Assembly: GCF_013346665.1 (NCBI RefSeq)
Contig: NZ_JABVBB010000020.1
Location: 1 to 64,000 of the forward strand
DNA length: 64,000 nucleotides
Direction: 5' to 3'
From: Sulfitobacter maritimus
GTDB taxonomy: Bacteria > Pseudomonadota > Alphaproteobacteria > Rhodobacterales > Rhodobacteraceae
The translations under genes and the position numbers were made by a program. The notes below the pieces were generated by a model. It ran no database searches and was not told the DNA's origin. It was given only the letters and a program-made list of their open reading frames with translations. This document shows positions 43,697 through 52,438 of this stretch, in pieces. Every line of letters starts with the position of its first letter. The first letter of the stretch is position 1.

Positions 43697-44530
43697 TTAA
43701 CCGACTGTCTGCAAAAACTGCTGAAGCCGGGCGGATTGAGGGTTGCCGAAAAGCTGTTCCGGCGGTCCCTGTTCTTCAATGCGGCCCTCGAAAAGATAGA
43801 CGACATGGGTCGCGACCTCGCGGGCGAATTTCATCTCATGGGTCACGAGCAGCATGGTGCGCCCTTCGGCGGCCAGATCGCGGATTACCGTGAGCACCTC
43901 ACCCACCAACTCGGGGTCGAGCGCACTGGTGGGTTCGTCAAACAGCATCACACTGGGTTCCACCGCAAGGGCGCGGGCGATGGCCGCGCGTTGCTGCTGA
44001 CCGCCGGAGAGAAACGCCGGGAACGTATCAGCCTTGTCGCCCAGCCCGACCCGCTCAAGCAGCACCCGCGCGCGTTTGATCGCTTCATCCCGTGGCACCT
44101 TAAGCACATAGACCGGCACCTCAATGACGTTTTCCAACAACGTGCGGTGGGTCCAGAGGTTGAAGGCCTGAAACACCATGCCAAGGCGAGTCCGGATACG
44201 TTCGATCTGTCGGCAGTCGACGGGCGAGCCGTCTTGACGCATCAGAATTTCTTCGCCGTTGACGATGATCTGACCTGTGCTTGGGGTTTCCAGAAAATTG
44301 ATACACCGCAAGAAGGTCGACTTTCCCGAGCCGCTGCCGCCAATAATCGCAACAACGTCGCCTTTCTGCGCAGTGAGAGAGACCCCCTTCAGGACCTCCA
44401 GCGCGCCAAAGGATTTATGCAGGTCAGTAACCCTTATGGCCTCATTTTCCGCTGCGTTATCAGCGTTGGCATCTCTGGCCGCTTCCGTTGCTCCCATCGG
44501 CTTCTTCTTCAACGCGTCCGCGCCTCCCAT
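43697..44530 (-). CDS. Polar amino acid ABC ATPase (HisP/GlnQ-type)
   Basis: This 277-residue ATPase has Walker A GGSGSGKST, signature LSGGQQQRAAIARAL, Walker B VMLFDEPTSALD and the switch His in LVTHEMKFA. An unusual 45-residue Ala/Asp-rich N-terminal extension precedes the domain; the start at 44530 (after GGGGAA) or an internal ATG are both possible. It energises the importer and is the first gene of the operon, divergent from the tetR-type gene. Confidence 0.88.
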   Translation of the reverse strand: MGGADALKKKPMGATEAARDANADNAAENEAIRVTDLHKSFGALEVLKGVSLTAQKGDVVAIIGGSGSGKSTFLRCINFLETPSTGQIIVNGEEILMRQDGSPVDCRQIERIRTRLGMVFQAFNLWTHRTLLENVIEVPVYVLKVPRDEAIKRARVLLERVGLGDKADTFPAFLSGGQQQRAAIARALAVEPSVMLFDEPTSALDPELVGEVLTVIRDLAAEGRTMLLVTHEMKFAREVATHVVYLFEGRIEEQGPPEQLFGNPQSARLQQFLQTVG

Positions 44531-44583
44531 TTGGTGTTCCCCAAAATTGTGACTTGTAGTAAGGCCCGTATTTCGCAATCATG

Positions 44584-44598
44584 CAAGTGTATAATTAC
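44584..44598. promoter_or_regulatory. Operator/promoter motif CAAGTGTATAATTAC, copy 1
   Basis: It lies between the ABC ATPase start (44530) and the TetR start (44617) and contains a perfect TATAAT. It differs at one of 15 bases from 49012-49026, which lies upstream of the acyl-CoA module. The second half of the dyad seen at the other copy is degenerate here. Confidence 0.6.
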
Positions 44599-44616
44599 GA
44601 GGTTTGAAAATCGCCT

Positions 44617-45264
44617 GTGTCGGACAACACTCCCAAATTTAAGCGTGAGCCAGCGGAGCACCGCAGGGAGGCGCTGATCAATGCCACCCTGTCGCTGATC
44701 GCCGAAAAGGGCGTTCAGGCTGCGACGGTCCGGGCCATTGCCGCACGCGCGGATGTGTCACAAGGCATGATCCGACATCACTTCTCGTCCAAGGAAGAGC
44801 TGATAACGGCGGCCTATGAACATCACATGGACCGGTTGACCGATCTGACATCGGCATCTGCGGATGCCGACAGTGGCGCAGCCGCGGCACAGCTCGCGGC
44901 TTTCGTTGTGGCCAGCCTCACGCCACCGGTTGTCGACGCCGGGTCGGTCAGCCTCTGGGCCGGGTTCCTCACCAAGGTGCACGATGACCAGCAGATGCGC
45001 GATAGTCACGAGCGCACTTATTACAACTTCCGCAACCGCCTTGAGGCACTGATTGCCGCCGTGTTGGAAGAAGCCGGCCAGCCCGCCACACCGCAGCAGC
45101 TGCGGTATTTGGCAATCGCCTGCAACGCCGTGATCGATGGGCTGTGGCTGGAAGGCGGTATTCTCTCAGGGGCATTCGCACCGGATGAGCTTCCGGAAAT
45201 CGGGATCAGATCGGTCGGCGCAATTCTCGGAATGGACCTAACAAAGGCAGGGCAACAGACATGA
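44617..45264 (+). CDS. TetR-family regulator (BetI-like C-terminal domain)
   Basis: This 215-residue protein has a TetR HTH (GVQAATVRAIAARADVSQGMIRHHFSSKEELI in shortened form) and a BetI-like ligand domain (WAGFLTKVHDDQQMR, IDGLWLEGG). The start is GTG at 44617. It is the first gene of the plus-strand catabolic operon and overlaps the aminotransferase by 4 bases. It probably controls both divergent units and, through the shared motif, the acyl-CoA module as well. Confidence 0.88.
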   Translation: MSDNTPKFKREPAEHRREALINATLSLIAEKGVQAATVRAIAARADVSQGMIRHHFSSKEELITAAYEHHMDRLTDLTSASADADSGAAAAQLAAFVVASLTPPVVDAGSVSLWAGFLTKVHDDQQMRDSHERTYYNFRNRLEALIAAVLEEAGQPATPQQLRYLAIACNAVIDGLWLEGGILSGAFAPDELPEIGIRSVGAILGMDLTKAGQQT

Positions 45265-46448
45265 GACAGACAGACATAACCAAACGCCTTGCAGGGCTTG
45301 GCGGCGCGAAATGGGAAGTTCACATCCGGGCGCGTGAATTGGCCGCGCAGGGCCGCGATATCATTGAACTCACCATTGGCGAGCCGGACGTGCCAACGCC
45401 CCCCGCTCTCGTGGAGGTCGCCGCAGATGCGATGCGCCGCGGTCGGACTGGCTATTCTGATGGCCGCGGCGAGGCAGGGTTGCGTGCCGCACTGGCCGAG
45501 CGCTATTCGCGCACCTCGGGCCGCCGCATCACCCCGGATCAAGCGATGTGCTTCCCCGGCACGCAGACCGCCCTTTATGCGGTGCTGCTGGGTGCGGCAG
45601 AGGCCGGCCAGCAGGTTCTGGTCGGCGACCCGATGTACGCCACCTACGAAGGGGTTATTCGCTCCAGCGGCGCTGAGATGGTGCCGGTGCCACTGCGTCC
45701 GGAAAACGGCTTTCGCATTCACGCCGATGACATCGCCGCAAGGATCAGCCCGCAGACCACGGCGATCCTGTTGACCACACCGCATAACCCGACCGGATCG
45801 GTGCTGACCCGTGCAGACATTGACGCGATTGGAGAATTGGCGATTGCCCATGACCTCTGGATTATCTCCGATGAGGTCTACGAAGACCTTATTTTTGACA
45901 CCACCAACTTCTGCTCGCCCCTGTCGCGCCCGCAGTTGGCTGACCGGGTCATCGTTGTCTCCTCGATCTCAAAGTCTCACGCAGCACCGGGCTTTCGCAG
46001 TGGCTGGTGCATTGCGCCGGAAGCCTTCACCGAAGCACTTCTCCCGCTGTCGGAAACCATGCTCTTTGGCAACCAACCCTTCATCGCGGACATGACCGAA
46101 AAGGCCGTGCGCGAGGGGTCTCCGGTGGCGAAAGGAATGACGGAGCGCTTTGCCGCGCGGGCCGAGCGCTTGCACAGCCGCCTGTCCGAAGAAAGCCAGT
46201 TAAAGGTACACCGTCCGGAAGCTGGCATGTTCGCAATGATCGACGTCAGCGCCACCGGGATGAGCGGCGCGGACTATGCCATTCACCTGCTTGAGCACGC
46301 CGGGGTGGCCGTCATGCCCGGTGCGTCCTTTGGCCAGACGCTCGATGCCTGGGTGCGGGTAGCGCTGACGACAGGTGATGCGGCCTTCGATACAGCCTGT
46401 GACCGGATCATCCACCACGCGGCGCAGCTGCAACTGGAATCCGCATGA
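45261..46448 (+). CDS. Class I/II PLP aminotransferase (arginine:pyruvate transaminase, AruH-like)
   Basis: This 395-residue fold-type I aminotransferase has TPHNPTG, SDEVYEDL and the PLP lysine in SSISKSHAAPGFRSGW. The length matches AruH (about 393 residues), which transaminates L-arginine to 5-guanidino-2-oxopentanoate. The next gene encodes a ThDP decarboxylase of the AruI type, and a basic amino acid importer is divergent. The AruH role is therefore a good, though unproven, assignment. Aspartate-type aminotransferase is the alternative. Confidence 0.85.
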   Translation: MRQTDITKRLAGLGGAKWEVHIRARELAAQGRDIIELTIGEPDVPTPPALVEVAADAMRRGRTGYSDGRGEAGLRAALAERYSRTSGRRITPDQAMCFPGTQTALYAVLLGAAEAGQQVLVGDPMYATYEGVIRSSGAEMVPVPLRPENGFRIHADDIAARISPQTTAILLTTPHNPTGSVLTRADIDAIGELAIAHDLWIISDEVYEDLIFDTTNFCSPLSRPQLADRVIVVSSISKSHAAPGFRSGWCIAPEAFTEALLPLSETMLFGNQPFIADMTEKAVREGSPVAKGMTERFAARAERLHSRLSEESQLKVHRPEAGMFAMIDVSATGMSGADYAIHLLEHAGVAVMPGASFGQTLDAWVRVALTTGDAAFDTACDRIIHHAAQLQLESA

Positions 46449-48037
46449 TCAGTGTCGGAGAAGCATTGGTCGCCCAGCTTTCCGAGCGCGGCGTCGATTG
46501 TGTTTTTGGCATTCCGGGCGTGCATACGATTGAGCTTTACCGGGGCTTGGCGGCCTCCGGCATTCGCCATGTAACCCCCCGGCACGAACAGGGTGCGGGG
46601 TTCATGGCAGATGGCTATGCGCGGGTATCGGGCAAACCGGGCGTGGCCTTTGTCATCACCGGGCCGGGGCTGACCAATACGCTCACGGCCATCGGGCAGG
46701 GGCGGGCCGATTCCGTGCCGATGCTGGTGATCTCCGGCGTCAACACGCTGCCCAGCCTTGGCAAAGGTCGGGGCCATTTGCACGAGCTGCCGGATCAACG
46801 GGCAATGGCGCGGACCGTTGCGCTGGTTTCGGAACGTGTCGAAAGCGCCGATGACTTAGCGCCGATGCTCGCGCGCGTGTTCGGGCCGTTCGATAGCGGT
46901 CGACCGGGACCGACACATCTCGAAATCCCGTTGGACATTGCCGGTGCGCCCTATACCGCAGAAGCACTGGCCCCTTCTCACCCCGCGCCGCCTACGCCGT
47001 CTGACGATCAAATTGCAGATGCCGTAGCCCTCTTGGCGCAGAGCAAGGCACCGGTGATCCTTGCCGGTGGCGGCGCTCGACGCGCGGGGAACGCCCTGCG
47101 CACCCTTGCGGAAAAGCTCGGCGCTCCGGTTGTGCAAACGGTGAACGCCCGCGGCCTGATGTTCGAGCATCCCTTAGGCGTACCTGCCAGCCCCAGTCTG
47201 CAGGCCGTGCGCAGGCTCATCGATCAGTCAGACGTCGTGCTGGCCGTCGGTACCGAATTGGGTCCGACCGACTATGACATGTACGCCACCGGCACGATGC
47301 CCCGGATGCAAAGGATGATCCGTGTTGACCTCTGCCCTGACCAGCTTGCACGTCAACCCGCCGAACTGTCGATCCTTGGCGACGCGGCTGCGGCAATCGA
47401 CGCTCTGAATACCGCAATTGATGCAAGCGCTGCTCCGGACGGCCCAGAACGCGCCACTAAGACCCGCCGCGAAGCGGTCGAAGAAATTGGCCCGGAAATG
47501 CGCGCGCTTTGTGATGTCCTTGCCGAAATGCGCACGGCGGTTCCGGGAGCAATCATCGTGGGCGATTCCGCACAGCCAATCTACGCAGGCAACCTTTATT
47601 ATGATCACGACCGCCCCGGCGGCTGGTTCAACGCCGCGACCGGCTTCGGCGCGCTTGGCTATGGCATCCCCGCCGCAATCGGGGCCGCGCTGGCAGCGCC
47701 AGACACGCCGGTGATTTGCATCGCGGGCGACGGCGGCGCGCAGTTCAGCCTGCCGGAACTGATGTGCGCCGTTCAAGAAAATCTGCCGATCTGCTTCATG
47801 ATCTGGAACAACCACGGCTATCAGGAAATCGCCACCTCCATGCAGGACGCGGGGGTGAGCGTGGTCGGCTGCGACCCGACCCCGCCGGACTTCGCCGCTG
47901 TCGCCCAATCCTGTGGCCTGCCCTTCTGGCGCTGCGGGCCAGAACCGGATGCCGTCGCAAAAGCGCTCCGCGCGGCCACGGGCAAAGGCGGACCAACCCT
48001 AATTGAAATTCAGGCCCAGCCCTTCCTGCGCCAGTGA
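46445..48037 (+). CDS. ThDP-dependent decarboxylase (5-guanidino-2-oxopentanoate decarboxylase, AruI-like)
   Basis: This 530-residue acetolactate-synthase-family protein has the N-terminal pyrimidine-binding domain with catalytic Glu in TPRHEQGAGFMADGYAR, a central domain, and the C-terminal ThDP motif (GDGGAQFSLPEL to WNNHGY). AruI proteins belong to this group and convert 2-ketoarginine to 4-guanidinobutyraldehyde. The ATGA overlap with the aminotransferase supports this. True acetolactate synthase is less likely because no small subunit gene is present and the context is arginine-like. Confidence 0.85.
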   Translation: MISVGEALVAQLSERGVDCVFGIPGVHTIELYRGLAASGIRHVTPRHEQGAGFMADGYARVSGKPGVAFVITGPGLTNTLTAIGQGRADSVPMLVISGVNTLPSLGKGRGHLHELPDQRAMARTVALVSERVESADDLAPMLARVFGPFDSGRPGPTHLEIPLDIAGAPYTAEALAPSHPAPPTPSDDQIADAVALLAQSKAPVILAGGGARRAGNALRTLAEKLGAPVVQTVNARGLMFEHPLGVPASPSLQAVRRLIDQSDVVLAVGTELGPTDYDMYATGTMPRMQRMIRVDLCPDQLARQPAELSILGDAAAAIDALNTAIDASAAPDGPERATKTRREAVEEIGPEMRALCDVLAEMRTAVPGAIIVGDSAQPIYAGNLYYDHDRPGGWFNAATGFGALGYGIPAAIGAALAAPDTPVICIAGDGGAQFSLPELMCAVQENLPICFMIWNNHGYQEIATSMQDAGVSVVGCDPTPPDFAAVAQSCGLPFWRCGPEPDAVAKALRAATGKGGPTLIEIQAQPFLRQ

Positions 48038-48052
48038 ACAAGAGAGCATGAC

Positions 48053-48835
48053 ATGACAGACCCCACCTATGAATTCACCCGCGCCGTCACCCGCCGCCCT
48101 GCCGCAAGCATCGTCAACGGCCTACGCGCCGAAGACATCGGCACGCCTGATCTCGCGCGGATGGAAGACGCCCACGCCCATTATGTTGCAACACTGAAAC
48201 AGACCGGGGCCGAGGTAATCGAACTGCCCGCACTGGAAGCGTTCCCGGATTCCGTCTTTGTCGAGGATACCGCACTTTGTCTGCCCAAGGGCGCCGTTCT
48301 GATGCGCCCCGGCGCGCCGAGCCGCATGGGCGAAGTGGCCGTAATGGCACCGACTTTAGACGCTCTTTACGACGAACTGCGCCGGATCGAAGGCCCCGGC
48401 CATATCGAAGGCGGCGACATTCTGGTGACCGGGCGCGAAATTCTGGTGGGCAGGTCAGACCGCACCGATGCCGAAGGCGTGGCCGAACTGACGCGGATCG
48501 TCTCAGATTGGGGCTATAGCCTGCGCGAGGTCTTTACCCCGCCCGGCGTGCTGCATTTCAAGACCGATTGCTCACTGCTCGACGGTGAGACCATCCTCAG
48601 CACCAAACGGCTCGACGCTTCGGGCTGCTTTGAAGGCTACCGCGTGCTGCATACCGCAGAAGGTGAAGAGGCCGCCGCAAACAGCATCCGGTTTAATCAA
48701 TTTGTGCTCTGCCCGGCAGGCTTCCCCCGCACAGCTGAGATGCTGACCAACCACGGCTTTGAGGTGGTTGAGATCAATAATTCGGAATGCGCCAAGCTGG
48801 ATGGGGGCATGTCCTGCTTGTCACTGAGGTTTTAA
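48053..48835 (+). CDS. Dimethylargininase (DDAH)
   Basis: This 260-residue amidinotransferase-fold hydrolase resembles Pseudomonas aeruginosa DDAH closely (254 residues). It has FVEDTA (E71, D72), E119 (HIEGGD), catalytic H168 (VLHFKTD) and nucleophile C255 in the identical-style end DGGMSCLSLRF. It converts N-omega-methylated arginines to citrulline plus methylamine or dimethylamine. It follows the AruI-like gene by 15 bases. The operon thus has two arginine-type outlets: transamination for arginine and hydrolysis for methylarginines. Confidence 0.9.
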   Translation: MTDPTYEFTRAVTRRPAASIVNGLRAEDIGTPDLARMEDAHAHYVATLKQTGAEVIELPALEAFPDSVFVEDTALCLPKGAVLMRPGAPSRMGEVAVMAPTLDALYDELRRIEGPGHIEGGDILVTGREILVGRSDRTDAEGVAELTRIVSDWGYSLREVFTPPGVLHFKTDCSLLDGETILSTKRLDASGCFEGYRVLHTAEGEEAAANSIRFNQFVLCPAGFPRTAEMLTNHGFEVVEINNSECAKLDGGMSCLSLRF

Positions 48836-48863
48836 CGCCAGACGCCGCCTAAATCGTAAGCCT

Positions 48864-48887
48864 GCCCGGCTCCACACGGAGCCGGGC
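48864..48887 (+). terminator. Strong hairpin after the dimethylargininase gene
   Basis: GCCCGGCTCC pairs perfectly with GGAGCCGGGC around ACAC, 28 bases after the stop. The following bases are ACCCC, without a T-run, so it may act as a Rho-assisted terminator or an mRNA end stabiliser. Confidence 0.55.
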
Positions 48888-49011
48888 ACCCCAAAACGTG
48901 CACGACGTTAGGTGGCGTTATCCACCTGTTTTCGAAGTAAAACAACGGCCTTCCCCAGCACCCTGCCGGTCAAATTTTTCCTCCTGAACCGAATGACAAT
49001 CACCTGTTATC

Positions 49012-49031
49012 CAAGCGTATAATTACACTTG
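49012..49031. promoter_or_regulatory. Dyad CAAGnGTA-N4-TACnCTTG, copy 2 of the shared motif
   Basis: The first 15 bases (CAAGCGTATAATTAC) match 14 of 15 at 44584-44598. Here the motif is extended into a fuller inverted repeat ending CACTTG. It contains TATAAT and lies about 105 bases upstream of the acyl-CoA dehydrogenase. It is a candidate site for the TetR-type protein encoded at 44617. Confidence 0.62.
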
Positions 49032-49034
49032 CGC

Positions 49035-49060
49035 CGTTATTATATGAACGTATAGTAACG
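49035..49060. promoter_or_regulatory. Second 26-base dyad upstream of the acyl-CoA module
   Basis: The left arm (CGTTATTATATG) and the reverse complement of the right arm (CGTTACTATACG) agree at 10 of 12 bases around an AA centre. It is adjacent to the first dyad and may bind the same or another regulator. The surrounding gene-free stretch (48888-49135) shows nothing else. Confidence 0.45.
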
Positions 49061-49135
49061 TTACCGCCCCTCTTTCGGCGGCACGATATGTTCAGAGAAA
49101 CCGCGCAGATTTTGCGTCATCTCAAGGTGTGATCC

Positions 49136-50296
49136 ATGCATTTTGGCCTAACAGACGAACAGGATATGATCGTCTCAACTGTTCGCAGTTTTGTTGAGAA
49201 CGAAATTTACCCACATGAAGAACGCGTGGAACGCACCGGCGTGGTGGACCCGGATGTTGCGCAGAGCATCAAGCAGAAATGTCTCGATCTGGGCTTTTAT
49301 GCCTGCAATTTCCCTCAGGAGGTCGGCGGCGCGGGGTTGAGCCATACAGACTTCGCACTGGTGGAACGCGAGCTTGGGCGCGGATCAATGGCGCTCACGC
49401 ATTTCTTTGGCCGCCCGCAAAATATCTTGATGGCTTGTGAAGGCGAGCAGCGCGAACGCTACCTGCTTCCGGCCGTGCGCGGGGAACGTATGGACGCTCT
49501 GGCGATGACGGAACCTGACGCAGGCTCCGATGTGCGCGGCATGAAATGTTTTGCAGTTCGCGAAGGTGGCGACTGGGTCGTGAATGGCACCAAGCATTTC
49601 ATCTCGGGGGCGGAACATGCAGACTTTGTCATCGTTTTCGTCGCGACCGGCGTGGACGATACCCCCAAGGGACCGAAAAAACGGATCACCGCCTTCCTCG
49701 TCGACCGCGGCACGCCGGGGTTTGAAATCGCCCCCGGCTACAGCTCGGTCAGCCACCGCGGATACAACAACATGATCCTGCGGTTTGAGGATTGCCGCCT
49801 GCCCGACTCCCAAGTTCTGGGAGAGGTCGACGGGGGCTTTGCGGTCATGAACGAATGGCTCTACGCCACGCGGATCACCGTGGCGACAAATGCGGTAGGG
49901 CGCGCGCGCCGGTGTTTCGAATATGCGCTCAACTATGCCTCTGAACGCAAGCAATTTGGCCAGCAGATCGGCAAATTCCAAGGCGTCAGCTTCCAGTTGG
50001 CAGACATGGTGACCGATATTGATGCGGCGGAACTGTTGACCCTCTCGGCAGCCTGGCGGCTTGATCAAGGGTTGCCGGCGAACAGGGAAATCGCCAGCGC
50101 AAAGGTGTTTGCATCCGAAATGCTGGGTCGCGTCACCGACACGACGCTGCAAATCTTTGGCGGAATGGGGCTGATGGATGATTTCCCCATTGAACGGTTC
50201 TGGCGCGATGCCCGCGTCGAACGGATCTGGGATGGAACCTCGGAAATTCAGCGGCACATTATCAGCCGCGACTTACTGCGCCCGCTTGGCGCATAG
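49136..50296 (+). CDS. Acyl-CoA dehydrogenase
   Basis: This 386-residue flavoenzyme has the ACAD signatures AMTEPDAGSDV and ERKQFGQQIGKFQ. The C-terminal IWDGTSEIQRHIISR carries the catalytic-base position of the MCAD-type YEGT motif as D366 instead of Glu. It introduces a 2,3-double bond into an acyl-CoA. It is the first gene of a four-gene plus-strand unit with a CoA ligase and a CaiD-like hydratase. The acyl group may carry a cationic end, as in crotonobetaine metabolism. Confidence 0.9.
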   Translation: MHFGLTDEQDMIVSTVRSFVENEIYPHEERVERTGVVDPDVAQSIKQKCLDLGFYACNFPQEVGGAGLSHTDFALVERELGRGSMALTHFFGRPQNILMACEGEQRERYLLPAVRGERMDALAMTEPDAGSDVRGMKCFAVREGGDWVVNGTKHFISGAEHADFVIVFVATGVDDTPKGPKKRITAFLVDRGTPGFEIAPGYSSVSHRGYNNMILRFEDCRLPDSQVLGEVDGGFAVMNEWLYATRITVATNAVGRARRCFEYALNYASERKQFGQQIGKFQGVSFQLADMVTDIDAAELLTLSAAWRLDQGLPANREIASAKVFASEMLGRVTDTTLQIFGGMGLMDDFPIERFWRDARVERIWDGTSEIQRHIISRDLLRPLGA

Positions 50297-50308
50297 GCGG
50301 GCAGAGAT

Positions 50309-52438
50309 ATGACACATAAACTTACCCGCCTCTTGCAGCCAAAATCGATCGCTGTCTTCGGCGGCGGCTGGTCCGAACGTGTGGTCGAGCAGTCCCTTCA
50401 GATGGGCTTTCAGGGGGACATCTGGCCCGTCCACCCAACGAAGGACAAGATCGCCGGCCTGCCCTGCTTCGCCAGTGTCGACGATTTGCCCGCAGCGCCG
50501 GATGCGAGCTTTATCGGGGTCAACCGACAAGCGACAATCGATATCGTGGGCAGCCTTGCGCGTCGGGGTAGCGGCGGGGCTGTCTGCTTTGCGTCGGGGT
50601 TTCGTGAGGTGCGCGATGGGGAAAGTCTGGAGCAACAATTGGTTGATGCGACGGGCGAAATGCCAATCCTTGGCCCCAATTGCTATGGTCTGATCAATTA
50701 CCGCGCGGGCGCGCTGTTGTGGCCGGACCAACATGGGGGGCGGCGTTGCGATACGGGCGTCGCCATTATCGCGCAGTCGTCGAATGTCGCGATCAATTTG
50801 ACCATGCAAAACCGCGGACTGCCGATTTCCTATATTCTGACAGTCGGCAATCAGGCTCAAACCGGTATGGCCGAGATGATCGACGCCGTTCTGGACGACC
50901 CAAAGGTGACAGCGATCGGGCTGCACATTGAAGGCTTTCGTGACATTCGCGCGATTGAAACTGCGCTCGCCAAAGCCCGTCGTCAGAAGGTCCCGGTGAT
51001 CGCGCTCAAGGTCGGGATTTCAGACGCGGCACAGCGCATGACCGTGTCGCATACCGCTTCTCTGGCCGGGGCGGACGATCTTGTTGCGGCGTTTTTCCAG
51101 CGTATGAATGTCGCACGTGTGCTGTCGCTTGATGATTTTCTTGAAACGCTCAAACTGCTGCATACGCTCGGCCCCTCCCCTGACTATTCGATCGGTTCGC
51201 TCAGCTGCTCAGGTGGTGAGGCTTCTTTGATGGCGGACCTCGCTGATGTCGAAGGGATGGACTTGCGGCCCTTAACCTCCGGCGAAGCCTTAAAGGTCGC
51301 TGCGACCTTGCCGGACAGGGTAACGATTTCCAACCCACTGGATTATCACACATTCACTTGGGGAAACGGAGACAGCCTGCGCGAAACCTATGCCGCCATG
51401 CTGGACTGTGGTTTCGGGCTGACCTGCCTCGTGCTCGACGCCCCTCGCCCGGATCGCTGTTCGGACAATGGCAGTGAACTTGCCATACGCGCAGCGATCG
51501 ACGCGGCCCACCGCACCAAAGGGCGCTTGGCGATTGTCTCTTCACTGGCCGAGAATATGACCGAAGCGATGGCGGACCGGCTGATGAGGGAAGGGATTGC
51601 GCCCCTCATGGGAATGCGCTCCGCCCTGCGTGCCGCTGCGGTCGCGGCGCAGATTGGCAAAGGATTTTCCGCCTTCGTTCCCGCCCCGCTGTTTCTGAGC
51701 GACGCAAAGGTCGATACGGCGTTTGAAACGGTAAACGAATGGGACGCGAAGCAGATTTTGCAGGCCCATGGCATCCAGACTCCGCGAGGGTCCGTCAAAA
51801 CCACGGTAGATGAGGCCGTCAGTGCCGCAACCGCACTCGGCTACCCGGTGGTGCTCAAGGTCGTATCGTCGGAGATGGCCCATAAGACCGAACTTGGTGT
51901 GGTGAAGCTCAATCTCGCTAGCGAGGCAGAGGTGCGCGAGGCGGCCCAAGACCTCATCGTCCACAACGCACCGCTGCTTATCGAACAGATGGTGGAGAAC
52001 CCCGTGGGCGACCTGATCCTTGGCGTGGCCCGCGACAGCCAGTTCGGCCTCTATCTCACCATCGGAGCGGGCGGCATAGCGGTCGAGATTTGGAAAGACG
52101 CCAACGTCATCCTTTTGCCCGCCACCCGCGACGAAATTTTTAAAGCGATCCTTTCCCTGAAATCCTCCCCCCTCTTCACAGGGTTCAGAGGCAAACCAGC
52201 GGCTGATCTATCGGCGGTGGTTAATGCCGCAGAAGCGCTTGCAGCCTATGCCATCGCCCAAGGCCCGTATCTCGAAGAGCTCGATATCAACCCGCTGATG
52301 GCCTGCGAAACTGGGGCTTATGCCGCTGACGCGCTCATCGTAAGAAGGAAAACGAAAGATGACATCTCCGATCAAGACCCATCGCAATGGCGCCATTTTA
52401 GAGATCACATTGGACCGGCCCAAGGCCAATACGATTGA
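50309..52438 (+). CDS. NDP-forming acyl-CoA ligase (acetate-CoA ligase family)
   Basis: This 709-residue protein fuses the alpha part (CoA-binding domain from LLQPKSIAVFGGG; ligase domain with catalytic His in VSHTASLAG) to a C-terminal ATP-grasp beta part (GYPVVLKVVSSEMAHKTELGGV-like, EELDINPL). It makes an acyl-CoA from acid, CoA and ATP, releasing ADP and phosphate through a phosphohistidine. It begins 12 bases after the dehydrogenase. The reading frame runs 80 bases into the hydratase gene, past the normal end near DALIV, which may reflect a small indel. Confidence 0.87.
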   Translation: MTHKLTRLLQPKSIAVFGGGWSERVVEQSLQMGFQGDIWPVHPTKDKIAGLPCFASVDDLPAAPDASFIGVNRQATIDIVGSLARRGSGGAVCFASGFREVRDGESLEQQLVDATGEMPILGPNCYGLINYRAGALLWPDQHGGRRCDTGVAIIAQSSNVAINLTMQNRGLPISYILTVGNQAQTGMAEMIDAVLDDPKVTAIGLHIEGFRDIRAIETALAKARRQKVPVIALKVGISDAAQRMTVSHTASLAGADDLVAAFFQRMNVARVLSLDDFLETLKLLHTLGPSPDYSIGSLSCSGGEASLMADLADVEGMDLRPLTSGEALKVAATLPDRVTISNPLDYHTFTWGNGDSLRETYAAMLDCGFGLTCLVLDAPRPDRCSDNGSELAIRAAIDAAHRTKGRLAIVSSLAENMTEAMADRLMREGIAPLMGMRSALRAAAVAAQIGKGFSAFVPAPLFLSDAKVDTAFETVNEWDAKQILQAHGIQTPRGSVKTTVDEAVSAATALGYPVVLKVVSSEMAHKTELGVVKLNLASEAEVREAAQDLIVHNAPLLIEQMVENPVGDLILGVARDSQFGLYLTIGAGGIAVEIWKDANVILLPATRDEIFKAILSLKSSPLFTGFRGKPAADLSAVVNAAEALAAYAIAQGPYLEELDINPLMACETGAYAADALIVRRKTKDDISDQDPSQWRHFRDHIGPAQGQYD

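Noticed and set aside
46445-48037. Acetolactate synthase for branched-chain amino acid synthesis
   Set aside because: No regulatory subunit gene is adjacent and the neighbours are an aminotransferase, DDAH and a basic amino acid importer, which fit AruI better.
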